IMG/VR virus record: IMGVR_UViG_3300046009_004257
Location: 1-34,289 of that record
Strand: one strand, 5' to 3'
Source of the DNA: a virus
DNA length: 34,289 bases
Positions 15,156 through 26,500 of the stretch are shown here, one piece after another. The first letter of the stretch is position 1. Every line of letters begins with the position of its first letter. The notes below the pieces were generated by a model. The model saw only the letters and a program-made list of their open reading frames with translations, searched no databases and was not told the origin of the DNA. A program made the position numbers and the translations under genes.

Positions 15156-17495
15156 ATGGCACTAATTATTCGTCCTAACGGTGGCATTAACAACGCAATG
15201 GCTGGCCTTGCTGCGGGCTTTGCTCAAGGCATGCAGCTTGGCATGGAAGCTGAAAAGCTGGATTTAGCGCGGCAGCGTCAAGCCAAAGAGCTACAGCTTG
15301 CCGAACAGCGTGCAGCGTTGGAGCTAGCGGCAGAAGAACGTGCCAAAACACAGTTTAGTCAGCAGCAAGAGCTATTTGCTCAAGCGCAAGAAGAGCGTGC
15401 AGCTGGCAAAGAAGGCATGGCCCTGCTAGGTCAAGCTGCTGATTTGCGAGGACAGATTCAAGGTGGCGCAGCCAATATGCCAGGTGTGCCGCAGTTTCCT
15501 ACGCAACCGGGTCAGCCTAAAAACATCATGGGTGCATTTAACAACATGATGGGTGGATTAATTAAAAAAGGCCAATACGCTGGTGTACAACAAAATTACG
15601 AAAAAGCTATGCAGCAGGCAAGTGCGCTTGCTGGCAAGATGAATCCTGATGTAGCCGACAGATATTTGAAAGAGGTAGAACGCCGTAATTTGCTTGTCGC
15701 TGACGATCAAGCGCGACAACAATTTGTGTCTAGCCTTTCGGATATTAAGGCTTTTGGAGGGTTGACGGTTCTTGATCCAGCAGGCAATCCTGTGCAAGAT
15801 CCGCAATTGGAAGCAACTCTTCGGTCGCTTGTAGAACAGGCCGATAACCGCAATGTTCCTCTTTCTAAACTACAAGACCAGCTTGACATTATTTTAGGCA
15901 AGGTTAACGCAAATAATACTCGTGCGCGAACAACGCAGTTTGAACTAGGAACTATTGATCAAAGTATTGCAACAGCAATGCAGGCGAACAACGGCGGTGC
16001 TGTTGCAGCCTTGCAAACAGCGCGTGGTGAATTCACCTCTAATATGCTGTTGACTCCTCAAGAAAAATCGGAGTTGTTGTCTAACGCGCAAAACGGTCTA
16101 GTGCCTGTATTAATTGGCGACAAGAAAAAGTGGGTCAGCGCGATCAACAAAGAAGAAGAAGTCAAAAAACTGCAAGCTGAATACGACGAAAACAAAGCGT
16201 TACAAAATCGTCTTACAAGAGCAGAAGCTGAGTTAAGAGAAGCACAGTCTAGTTATTACGGTCGTCGCGACACGGGCATGACTTTAGAAAACGCCCAACG
16301 CAATGCAATTCGCTTGTACAACGAACTGACTGATGATGAACGTTTTGAATTGCAACAACAAGGCATTACTGCGGAAGATTATGTAAACCGCGTAACGCAG
16401 AATTTTATGTCTCAAGGTGGCAACGCTGAACAGCGCGGTGCAACAGCTATGGGACAAACAACAGGGCAAGTGCCGCAGCAGGCTCCATTGCCAGGACAAC
16501 GCAAGGTTACGATTGGCAGCAAGGACTTTGTTGTAACCGAGGAAATTGTAAATCAATTGCAACGCGAAGCTGATGCTATTGGTCTTCCTAAAGGCGATGC
16601 TCGCCGTGAGTATGCTCAATGGCGTTTCCAAAATCAGCAGGCAGATCCCAACGACTTTGGCAAGGCAATGAACAGGGAGCCTGTTGTTAAGCCTAAGGAC
16701 AACGCACCATCTACCGAAGCACCTGTTGTTCCAACAGATAAAATTGTAAACACCGATGAGGCTCAAGCGGCACTTGCTCGAATCAAAGAGCTAGGTTCTA
16801 AAAAACAAAAAACGCTACAAGAAGAAGTTGAGTATTTGCGTTTAAAGAAAAAAGAAACTGAATATACAACGCAAATTGAGCAAGCCAGTAAGCAGGCGCA
16901 AGCAGTTAAAGCTGAGTGGACTCAGGAAAAAACTCGCACAGAAATTAAAGATGCAGTTTGGTTTATGAAAGAAAAACGGTATGGAAATTACTCCCATGCC
17001 AGAACTGAACTGTTAAATATTCCTCAGTCGCAAGAGGAATTTGACCAAATGATGGAGTATGGCCTAAGTACACCAGGCGGACGAGCCTATGCCATGCGAA
17101 TTGGATTGTTAGGGCAGGCAAAAGGTTTTGACGCTAGCAAATGGAAAAACGACATTACAATTTTGTCTGGAAGACAGCTTGATGCTGCAAAAGAAGAATT
17201 CGGCAAAATTGAAAAAGTAGAAAACGAGAAGCGTCTTAACGCGGCGCAGCCTAAAAAAGACGCAGAAGATAGAAAGTTAGAACAACAAAGGCTTGCGGAA
17301 GAATCTAAGCGCATGATGTCAATGGATGATTATCGAGTTGAGCTTGCTAAAAAGTTTAATCTAGACATTAAAACTGTACGCCAATTAGAGGACAAATATA
17401 GCGAAAAAGAAGTGCGCTTGGCGTTTGCTGCTTTAGGCAACAAGGGCGGCACGCTTACTGATTTGCAGAATTATTTGCGTAGGTCGCAGCGGTAA
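15156..17495 (+). CDS. Internal virion / ejection protein (middle, coiled-coil)
   Basis: I place the start at the ATG at 15156 (779 residues, MALIIRPNGG), 22 bases after the preceding stop; the frame is open further up to 15036 but overlaps the previous gene. No ribosome site precedes 15156. An N-terminal Gly/Ala/Met segment (GGINNAMAGLAAGFAQGMQLG) is followed by a coiled coil of Gln/Glu/Ala/Arg repeats (about residues 30-95), then mainly helical sequence. A second charged coil lies around 560-600. The end (LRRSQR) is basic. No lytic transglycosylase motif is seen. This is the layout of the middle ejection protein of podoviruses (gp15 or P22 gp20-like). The DNA is AT-richer than in the capsid genes. 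Function is inferred from position between the small ejection protein and the giant protein. Confidence 0.6.
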   Translation: MALIIRPNGGINNAMAGLAAGFAQGMQLGMEAEKLDLARQRQAKELQLAEQRAALELAAEERAKTQFSQQQELFAQAQEERAAGKEGMALLGQAADLRGQIQGGAANMPGVPQFPTQPGQPKNIMGAFNNMMGGLIKKGQYAGVQQNYEKAMQQASALAGKMNPDVADRYLKEVERRNLLVADDQARQQFVSSLSDIKAFGGLTVLDPAGNPVQDPQLEATLRSLVEQADNRNVPLSKLQDQLDIILGKVNANNTRARTTQFELGTIDQSIATAMQANNGGAVAALQTARGEFTSNMLLTPQEKSELLSNAQNGLVPVLIGDKKKWVSAINKEEEVKKLQAEYDENKALQNRLTRAEAELREAQSSYYGRRDTGMTLENAQRNAIRLYNELTDDERFELQQQGITAEDYVNRVTQNFMSQGGNAEQRGATAMGQTTGQVPQQAPLPGQRKVTIGSKDFVVTEEIVNQLQREADAIGLPKGDARREYAQWRFQNQQADPNDFGKAMNREPVVKPKDNAPSTEAPVVPTDKIVNTDEAQAALARIKELGSKKQKTLQEEVEYLRLKKKETEYTTQIEQASKQAQAVKAEWTQEKTRTEIKDAVWFMKEKRYGNYSHARTELLNIPQSQEEFDQMMEYGLSTPGGRAYAMRIGLLGQAKGFDASKWKNDITILSGRQLDAAKEEFGKIEKVENEKRLNAAQPKKDAEDRKLEQQRLAEESKRMMSMDDYRVELAKKFNLDIKTVRQLEDKYSEKEVRLAFAALGNKGGTLTDLQNYLRRSQR

Positions 17496-17514
17496 TCTGT
17501 AAGGTTTCAAAGCA

Positions 17515-20500
17515 ATGAACGAACTCGACCAATTCTCCTTCATGGACGAACCGAGCCAAGCGGTGGCATCACCGGCACAGCTTGGCGCAAACGCTTTGGA
17601 TCAGTTTGCCTTCATGGATGAGGAGGCCGACTACACGATTGGCGAGTATTTTCAGCAAGCAGGTAGCAGCTTTGTTAGCGGGTTAAGTGGCACTTTTACT
17701 AGTGCTATTGAAGGCTTGGGCATTGCTATTGAGGGCATGACGGGCGAGTCCAGCATTGATGACTGGGCGCGTGAAACACAGGAATCCATTAACAACGCTG
17801 TCCCTGGCGTAATGGGCTTGCAGAACTCGTGGACGGCCAAGGTGTCTGGCGCGTTTGGTTCGGCAGGCGGCTTTGTGCTTGCATCTGCTGCTACAGGTGG
17901 TTTGGGCGGCGCAGTAGGCAAAGGCTTGTCGGGCGTAAGTATGTTTGGCCGTACTGCGCTGACAGGCGCGGAGGCGGTTGCCGCCGGTGCAAAGGTGGCG
18001 CAGGCAACGCAATTGGTAACCGCTGGTTCTTTGGGTGCGCTTGGCAACGCTGCTGCGCGGTACGACGAAGCACTCATGCTTGGGAAGTCAGAGGAAGACG
18101 CATGGAAGTCTTACTTTGTCGGCATGGGCATTGGTTCGCTGGAAGCCATGCCTGTCGGTCTAAACCGCGCCGCTATGCGTTTGGGGCGCGTTAATAAGGC
18201 ATCTGGCGGTGCGCTGCGCAACTTGACTGTCGGCCAAGTCATGCTGGCTGAGGGCTTAGAAGAAGCTGGTCAAGAGATGCTGTCGGAAGGCTTAAATCAG
18301 CTATCCGACTACGCACTAAGCATTAAGTCAGCCGAAGAAGCGTTTGACTTCCAACAGCTTCTTGAATCGGGCGTGCTTGGCTTCTTGCCTGGTAGCGCAA
18401 TCGGTGGCCTGACGGCGCGGTCTACTATTGCTGCTAACCTTGCGGAAGAGCGCAAGAAGGTCGAGGCCGAAGAGGAAGCCAAGCTCACGGCAGACATTGC
18501 CAAGCAGCGCGAGGAGTTTGAGGCGCAAAAAATTGGCGTGGTCGAGGAGTCGGCCAAGCAAGCACAAGAGTTGGTTGCTGCCGGTGAAGCGGAGTTGGCG
18601 CGACTGCAAGGGCCAGCAGAGGCAGTTGCGGGAACAGAGCCTACACCGATTGGAACGCCAGAGGAAATTGCGGTTGTTGAACAGCAGTTAGAACAAGCCC
18701 GCAAAAACCGCGATGTGCTAGTCGAGCAGCTTCGCGCTGTGACGGCAGCACCTACGCAGGAAGAAAAGCTGTTGCAGGCTGGCGCATACGGTCAAGCTCA
18801 AGCGCGTGCAGAGCAGGCTGGCATGGGCGAGCAGTTCCGTGCTGCCACAAAGCCAGGTGCTGAACGAGTTTTGGCCGCAGAGGAACAAGCAGCTTGGGAT
18901 GAAAGAAAAACCAAATGGGCTAAAGCTCCGATCTTCAAAGAAAAGTACAACTCGCTAAAAGATGCGAAGTTGGTTGTTGCCGCAACAACAGAACAGCAAA
19001 ACGCAGAAAAGATTTTGACCGACCTTGGTGTCAAGGTTGAGTTTATTGATCTAGGCAATGACGATACGGCATTTGAGGGGATTGAGTCTGGCAACACTAT
19101 TTTCTTAAATGCTCGGTTATCTGGCGATGCAATGTTGCGCAAGGTTGCGCGGCACGAGGCATTCCACACTATTTTCCGTAGCAAAGAAGGCCGACAAGCA
19201 TGGAATGCAACCATGCAACGACTCTCGGCTGCTGCGCCTAATGTGTGGGCCGCTGCAAGACAAAAAGCACTTGGCGAGCTTGTTGACACCAAAGGCAGCG
19301 CAGAAGCATTAAAAACAGCCCTGAAAACGCCTGAGGGCGTAGAAGAATTGTTGACCGAGCAAGGCTCGTCTGCCGCAGACATTTTCAGCGCGACCATTGA
19401 CGCGCTTGAGGCAAACCCTGCACTTGCCGAAGAGGTCATGCAGGCTGATCCGACCTTCTTCCAGAAGTTATTGGATTGGGTCAAGACTAAACTGAACAGG
19501 CTAGGGTTTAAGTACGAGACACTAGCTGACGCTGATCGCAAGGCTATTGAGAAGCTCCCCAAGCTGCTGTACCTAACGCAGGCCGGCGAGGTTGAGGTCG
19601 AAGCTGGAGCCAACGAACGCATTGCAGGCGCACAGGTGCTTATGCGCCTGCTTAAGGCCGCAGAGGAAGGCACGGTAGCCGCTGCCTCTGGTCGCGAACG
19701 GCAAGCTCGTGTGTTTGCTACGCGCACGCTAGGTGAACTAGAAGCGGGTAGCGTAATTGATGCCAAGCGGCGCGAACTATTAGAAAAAGAAGAAGCCGAG
19801 GTACGCGCTAAGTACGAAGAGCGTCGCCAGCGCGTTGTAGAAGCTGCACGCAAACGCTTGGCTCGCATTAAACCATCTGACGAAGAGTGGCAAGTAATCG
19901 ACGCTGTAGGCGCGGCAAATACAGAAGAAGCGCAGTTAGCCGCTATTCAGTCGTTGCCTGACTTACCTGACGGGATTACAGACGAAGAACTGCGCAGCTA
20001 TGTGCAGGTGGCTAACGAGGTCTATGACCGCAACCAAGAAAAAGAAGCTCGTCAAGCCGAAATTGCTGAGAATCGCAGGCAAGCCAAAGAACGCCAAGAA
20101 ACTGCCGCAGAAAAATTGCGTGTAGCGCAAGAAGCTACATACAAAAACAAGCTAACTGACCTGCGTGCAGCAGATCCTAAAGGTAATGCGCTAAACCAAA
20201 TTCGGCGTTTGATTAATGCGGGTAGTACCGAAGAGGCAGCGCGTAGCATTGCTCGCGAGTATGTAGGCAAGAACGCAACCGCAGATCAAGTAGACGAAAC
20301 AACGGTTGCGTTGCTAACTGCTGCTGAAAATTTGCAACGCAAAGAAAAAGAAGCGGCAGAAGCAAAAGCGGCAGCAGCGCAAAAGCGTAAAGATGAGGCG
20401 GAACAGCGCAAGGCAACAGAGGAAGCTAATCGCACCCGTCGCCAAGAAGCTCGCGCTCGGCAACAGCGTGAGTTGCTAGAACGCCGCATTGAGGCTGACA

Positions 20501-23500
20501 AAGCTCGCCGTGCAGAAATTGCTGCCAAGCAAGATGAAATGATGGCGCAGGCTTATGCGTTGACGCAGGACAAGCTAGAGCAGCAGCGGCTAGAATTGGC
20601 TGAAAAGACCCGTGTGCAGGAAGCTGCATTACAAGTACAGCGGGAAAAGGTCGAAACGCTAAAACGCCAAATTGCCCAGCGCGAAGAACTAGCAGCCAAG
20701 GCGACGGAGGAGGCTGATAAACGTGCAAAGGAACAAGCTGTGGAGCGTGCGCGGCGAGAAAAGATTGCTGCCGACAACCAGCAAGCGTTGCTGCAAGCTC
20801 GCGTAAAAGCCGCTGAGGCCGCAGAAGCTCGTCATCGCGAATCTATGGCGATGCGGCAGACCGAATTAGCTGAGTACACCCGCTTGCGCGAAGCTGACAT
20901 TGCAGCGCGTCAGGCATTGCTAACAGAGCGCACGGCAGCGCGTGCAGCCGCCGAACAACGCTTGGCTGAGGCTAAGACGGAAGCTGAACGCAAGCAGGCC
21001 GCAAAGGATGCAGAAGCCGCCAAAGCTGCACAGGAAGCCACAGAACGCGATGCGCAGCTTGCTGAAGAGGAAGCTAAAAAAGCCGAAGAGCGCGAAGAAC
21101 GCAAACGACAAAAGCTGCCTACGGTTGTCGCTGGGCGTACCGTGCCAGGGCAATTGCGCGTGGGTGACATTGTCATGTTCCGCAACCGCGCCGCCAAGGT
21201 CGTGGAGGCTACTGGTAGCGGTTTGGATCAGCGCGTCAAATTGCGCCCCATTACAGACGCTGAAAACCAAATTGCGATGGAGGCCGAAGAAGCTGGAACA
21301 AAGGATTGGTGGAACACCATCTCGTTCCTAGGCGAGTGGGTAAAGGTGATGATGAACGATTCACGCATCACCGCACGCATTGCTCGACGCAGCGATGTTG
21401 AGGTGCTAACCGAAGACGGCAAGAAGATGTTTGAACGCCGTCTGGAAGCTGATGTTGCCCGTCGCGAGGGCGACGCGCCGCTGTTCTCAGCTAAAGGACA
21501 AGCCATCACTCCAGAGATGGAAGCCGAGTACATGGCTGCGGCAGAGGCTGGCGATCTGGCAACTGCGCAGCGGATGGTGGATGAAGCGGCACAAGCTGCT
21601 GGGTACACAATTGGCCCGGTTTATCACGCTGGAGAAAAATCGTTTAATGAATTTAAAACATTAGCTGAGCAAGCAGAGGAAACTGGAGAATATTACGAGC
21701 CAGAAGGTTATGACGGTGGAAATCTAGGCATTGGATTCTATTTTACTCCAGACCTAGCTTATGCGGCTAAATATGGAAAAGCGCGCAAGTTTTATTTGAA
21801 GATTGAAAAGCTTTTAGACACAAAAAACACAAAGGTTCAAAAGCGATTTAGTCAGCTGCTAGATGAAATGAACGAAGACTTAGGTGACGTTGCGCAAGGC
21901 GAAGTTATTGATGCTTTGCTAGATGAAACTAATTCAACAGGTGTTGTTGGCTATGGCGTTGGCGGTTTTTCAAATGGCTCTACGGAATACATGGTGCGCC
22001 GTAGCAAGCAAGCTAAATTAGCCGATCCTGTCGCTTACGACAATAACAACAACATCATCCCGCTGTCGCAGCGGTTTAACGAGCAAGTTGACGACATCCG
22101 TTTTTCCGTTAAAGGTCAAGCGATTACACCAGAGATGGAAGCTGAATACATGGCCGCTGTTGAAAGCGGTGACATGAACACAGCCCAGCAGATGGTTAAC
22201 AAAGCAATGGATATTGCTGGAATTGTTATGCCAACTGTGGTTCAACGTCAAACTAATTATGCGGCAGATGTAACAGTTCAAAACAATAGAGCCTATTCGC
22301 CAATTGTACGAGATTTGCTTCGTAGGCGAGCTGAAGGTGAAAATATTACGCAGGCAATGATTAATGAAGCAATTGTCAATAATTTCCCTTCAAGTCTGGT
22401 AAAAGTACCTAATACGGTGGCAGATTTGCCATCTGAAGCTGAGGTTATCAATGCGCTAGACGAAAGACAAAAAGTGCAGCGCATTGAAAAACAATCTATT
22501 CCTATTAACAGTCAAGTAACGCTGCGCCAAGACGTTCCATCGTGGACTCGTAACAAAGTTGGCGTGGTTACTATTCAAACTAAAAACGGCAAAGCCTATT
22601 CGCAGGCAGCAAGAATTTTAAACCCAGATTTTGTTGTAAATGAAAAAGAGTCATTGAAAATTGCTATGGGGGAAAGCAAAAAACCTCATATTGCAATTCG
22701 AGGTACATGGTCGCCTGATCAATCAATGCCGTTTAATTTAAAAAAATGGACGCAGGTTGGTTACAACCCAGATAGACATAGTTTTTATTACGACAGAGCC
22801 ACAATGATTGAGGTTGTTGGCGGATCAGAGGCATATCAAATTGGAAATACTGTTTTTGTTAAAGATGCCAAATACATTAATGACCCTGTGCTTTATGACG
22901 CGCAAGGCAACGTAATCCCGCTGTCACAACGCTTCCAAGATACGATTGACGACATTCGTTACTCGGTAAGAGCTAAAGTTCCTGCTGCCGTTGGCTTTGC
23001 TGGTGGAGGCACGTTTGAGATCGCGTTGAGCGATGTACTTGACACGCAGTTAGCCGTTGAGATGAAACCTGACATTGCCGAAGCGTACAACCGCAACGCG
23101 CAGCGTCCTGCCACGGTTGCCAAGATTGGCGATGTTGATGCCGAAGACTTCAAAGGCAAGGTGCTAGCTCACTTCAGCCCGCCGTGCGTTGACTCGTCGT
23201 TGCTGCGTAGCGGCCAAGGTGTGAACAAGGCCGAGGAAACTGAGCGCGGGCGTGAAGTAGCCAACATTATCCGCGTGGCTCAGAACCCGATTGTCGTTAT
23301 TGAAAACGTTAGGGAATACGGCAAATCGGAAGCGTACAAGCTGATCACAGACGCGCTTACGGAATCGGGCTACACCTGGGACGCGCACGTGTACAAGGCG
23401 CAGGACTACGGTTCGCCCAGCAAGCGTCAGCGGCTGTTTGTTCGCGCTGTAAAAGAAGGCGAGTTGCCGCCGCGTCCTGAGCCTACTCACTCCAACAAGC

Positions 23501-26500
23501 CCACCTTGTTTGAAGCCCCGTATGCTTCGTGGGGCGATGCCATTGCCGATTTGCTGCCCACGCTGCCTGAGTTTGAAGGCCCGCTACCGCCGTATGTGTT
23601 GAAGTCGTTGGCCGCGCAAAGCATCAACCCGAAGTCACCCAGCAAGGCGTACTACATCAGCGGCACGCAAGTACACGGGCTAGCACCTTTGTCGCCGTTT
23701 GATAAGCCCTCGCCTGGCATGGTTGCAAGCGGCGCAGAAACCCCGCGCATCCTTATGCCTGATGGCCGCGTCCTGCGCGTCACGCCTGAGGCGATGAAGC
23801 GTCTTATGGGCTTTGGCGCAGAAATGCAGCTGCCAAGCGATCCGAAGCTAGCCAAGCGCATTGTGGGCAACGGTATCCCCAAGCCGCTGACCCGTGCGGT
23901 TGTACTGCCGCTGCTAGAGTCGCAAGGCGTGCTAGACACGCAAAGTCCGTTGTTTTCGGTAAAAGGCAAGGGCGGCGAAAAGCCTGGCAAACCTGCCAAG
24001 CAAAAACCTGCTACTCGCGTTTCGGCAACTGAAGTTAAGCGTGCTGCGGCGGAATTAAAAAAAGCTCAAGCGCGAGCAGAACGCAGTCGATTAAAAACGC
24101 TACGCGAAAGTATGCGTCGCGTTGAAGGCTTGGCCGCAATTGCAGAAAAAGGCGGCGAGGGCACAGACATCGGTGAGGCACCTGGCACAGCCATCGCTGG
24201 AGCAACTGAGGAAGGTCGAGCCTACACGCGAGCATTGCGCGAAGATATGGCCGACATCCGCGATCAAATCTTGCCTGATCTAAAAGCGGACGACGAAGCG
24301 CGTGCTGAAGCTGTTGCCAAACTTGACGCAGACTACGAAGGCACAAAGCGTCAGCTATACGAAGAGATTACCGAGACTGGCAATGTAAGTGAGCCGTGGA
24401 AGGTGTACGCCACTATGGTTATTGCTGCTCGCGAAGCTGAAGCGGCAACGACAGGTCGCATGACCGTTGACAAATACTTGGCTGCATATGAGGCCGAGGC
24501 GTATGACGCGATTGTCAAACGTGCTGCTTCTGCTGGCCTGCGCGTGCGCAAAGACTCAGTAATGAGCGCACGGAAGCGCAACAAGGCGCATTTGTTTGCT
24601 GAAACCTCGTCGCTACGTCGAGAAATGCGCAAGCTGCGCAAAGCCATCGACACCGGCAATAAAAAGCAACGCGATTCAGCTGAGAAGAAAATTGCCAAAA
24701 TGCGGCAACAGCACGCAGAGGCAGTCGTGGAGTTCTTTGACTCCATGCAGCAGCAAGGCTACGACATTGACGATATGTACTCGTACCTTGCCAAGGGCGA
24801 TGTTGTCAGCTTCTCGCGGTTAGCACGCGGCGCGGCTGACGCTCGCGTGCGTACAGACTTGGCTTCTGGCCGTGTGCAGTCTGCTTGGGATGGCCTGATG
24901 GAAATCCGCTTGGCTTCCATGCTGTCAGGCATGGGAACCCATGTGGCAAACATCACCGGCAACGCCGCCATGCAAACGCTGCGCACTACGCGCCAGCTAG
25001 CTGAAGTCTTGACTAACATGGTCTACCGCGATCCCAATAGCGCGGATTACGGTGACTTCAAAGCCTACATGACAGGTTGGCTGCGGTCGCTGTCGCGAGC
25101 TACGCGCAACTTTGTAATGGCTTATCGCACCGATATGCCGGTGTTTGAGGTCGAGCTTAGTGCAGAGGCCGCGAGTGAGTTTGCTAACCAAACAAACGCC
25201 ATCCCTGGCATCATTGGCCGCATCCTGCGTTTCCCTTCGTTAACTACGCTGCGTGCGTTCGACGAGTTCTTTAAGACAATGGCGGCGTACACGGAAACAG
25301 CCAGCTTGGCGTACCGTGATGGTCGTTCTAAGGGCATCAGCGGGCCTGCGCTAGAGAACTACATCGACGGCGTGCTGGTCAACTACAACGACCCGCTGTG
25401 GCAAGAAGGTTTGGATCGCGCTTTGGAAACCGTGTTCCAAGGCAAGGGCGACAGCCTGACCCGCATCTTGCTGTCAACTCGCGAGTATTTGAACAACAAC
25501 CCAACAACGGTTCCTATCGGCACATACTTGCTGCCGTTCATTAAAACGCCGTTGCAGATTTTCAAAGTCGGCCTGAGTATGCCGATTCACCCTGTGATTC
25601 CGTTGATGCGTTGGATCAATACCTTGCGCGGTATTGAGTACACAAAGGCCCAGCAAGTTACCGATAGTGCAAACGCTTTGATTTCCGCCGGCATGATGAT
25701 GCTTGCCTACGGCCTGCTTGGCGACGATGACGACGACGAAGTGGCGGCTACAGGTGCTGCGCCTGACGAGTACACGGAGCGTGAGCTTATGGCCCGTGTC
25801 GCTCCAGCCTACAGCATTAAAGGCCCTGGCGGTGATTGGTACAGCTATGCACGCATTGAGCCGTTTGCTACGGCCTTCTCGGCTATGGTTGACCTGTCAC
25901 GCGCCCAGCAGCGTTTAATGCGCGACGATGTTCCGGATAAATGGTCACAGTCCTTTGGCATCGTGCTAAACAACGCGCTAGGCCAAATTGAGGATAAGAC
26001 CTTCCTGCGCACAGTTGGCGATGTTGCCAAGATGGTTCGCGACCGCGAGCAGATCAATGTGGCGCGATTTACCAAGGATCTGTTTGTCACGCCGATGATT
26101 CCAAACTTAGTGCGGCAACAAGTTGGCGCAAGCGATCCCTATGTGCGTAACACCTCCGTGCGGGAATACGAGGATGTTTCGGCGTGGGAAGCAGCAATGC
26201 AGGTTGTGTCGTTCCAAGTCTATCCTGACGCTAACCGTCCAGACGCGCCGCCGATCAAGTACGACCTGTGGGGGCGGTCTATCGAGAAGCCAGGGCGCAG
26301 CGAGTTTGCCCGCAACTTCTCGCCCGCCAAACTGGAGTACCAAGAAGAAGACATTCACAAGCTCGACCGTCTCATCGTCACTTTTAACGACAAGGTCGAG
26401 GACGGAAAATTTGGCGGCGATGTCCAAAAGTACCTGCCGCGTGCGGTGGAATACCGCATTAAACGAAACGACAAAGAGTATTTGCTGACCAAAGAAGAGT

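Noticed and set aside
18798-19868. A 356-codon antisense open frame within the giant gene
   Set aside because: Ser/Ala/Arg-rich with no fold-like pattern, a mirror of Ala/Glu/Leu-rich codons on the other strand.
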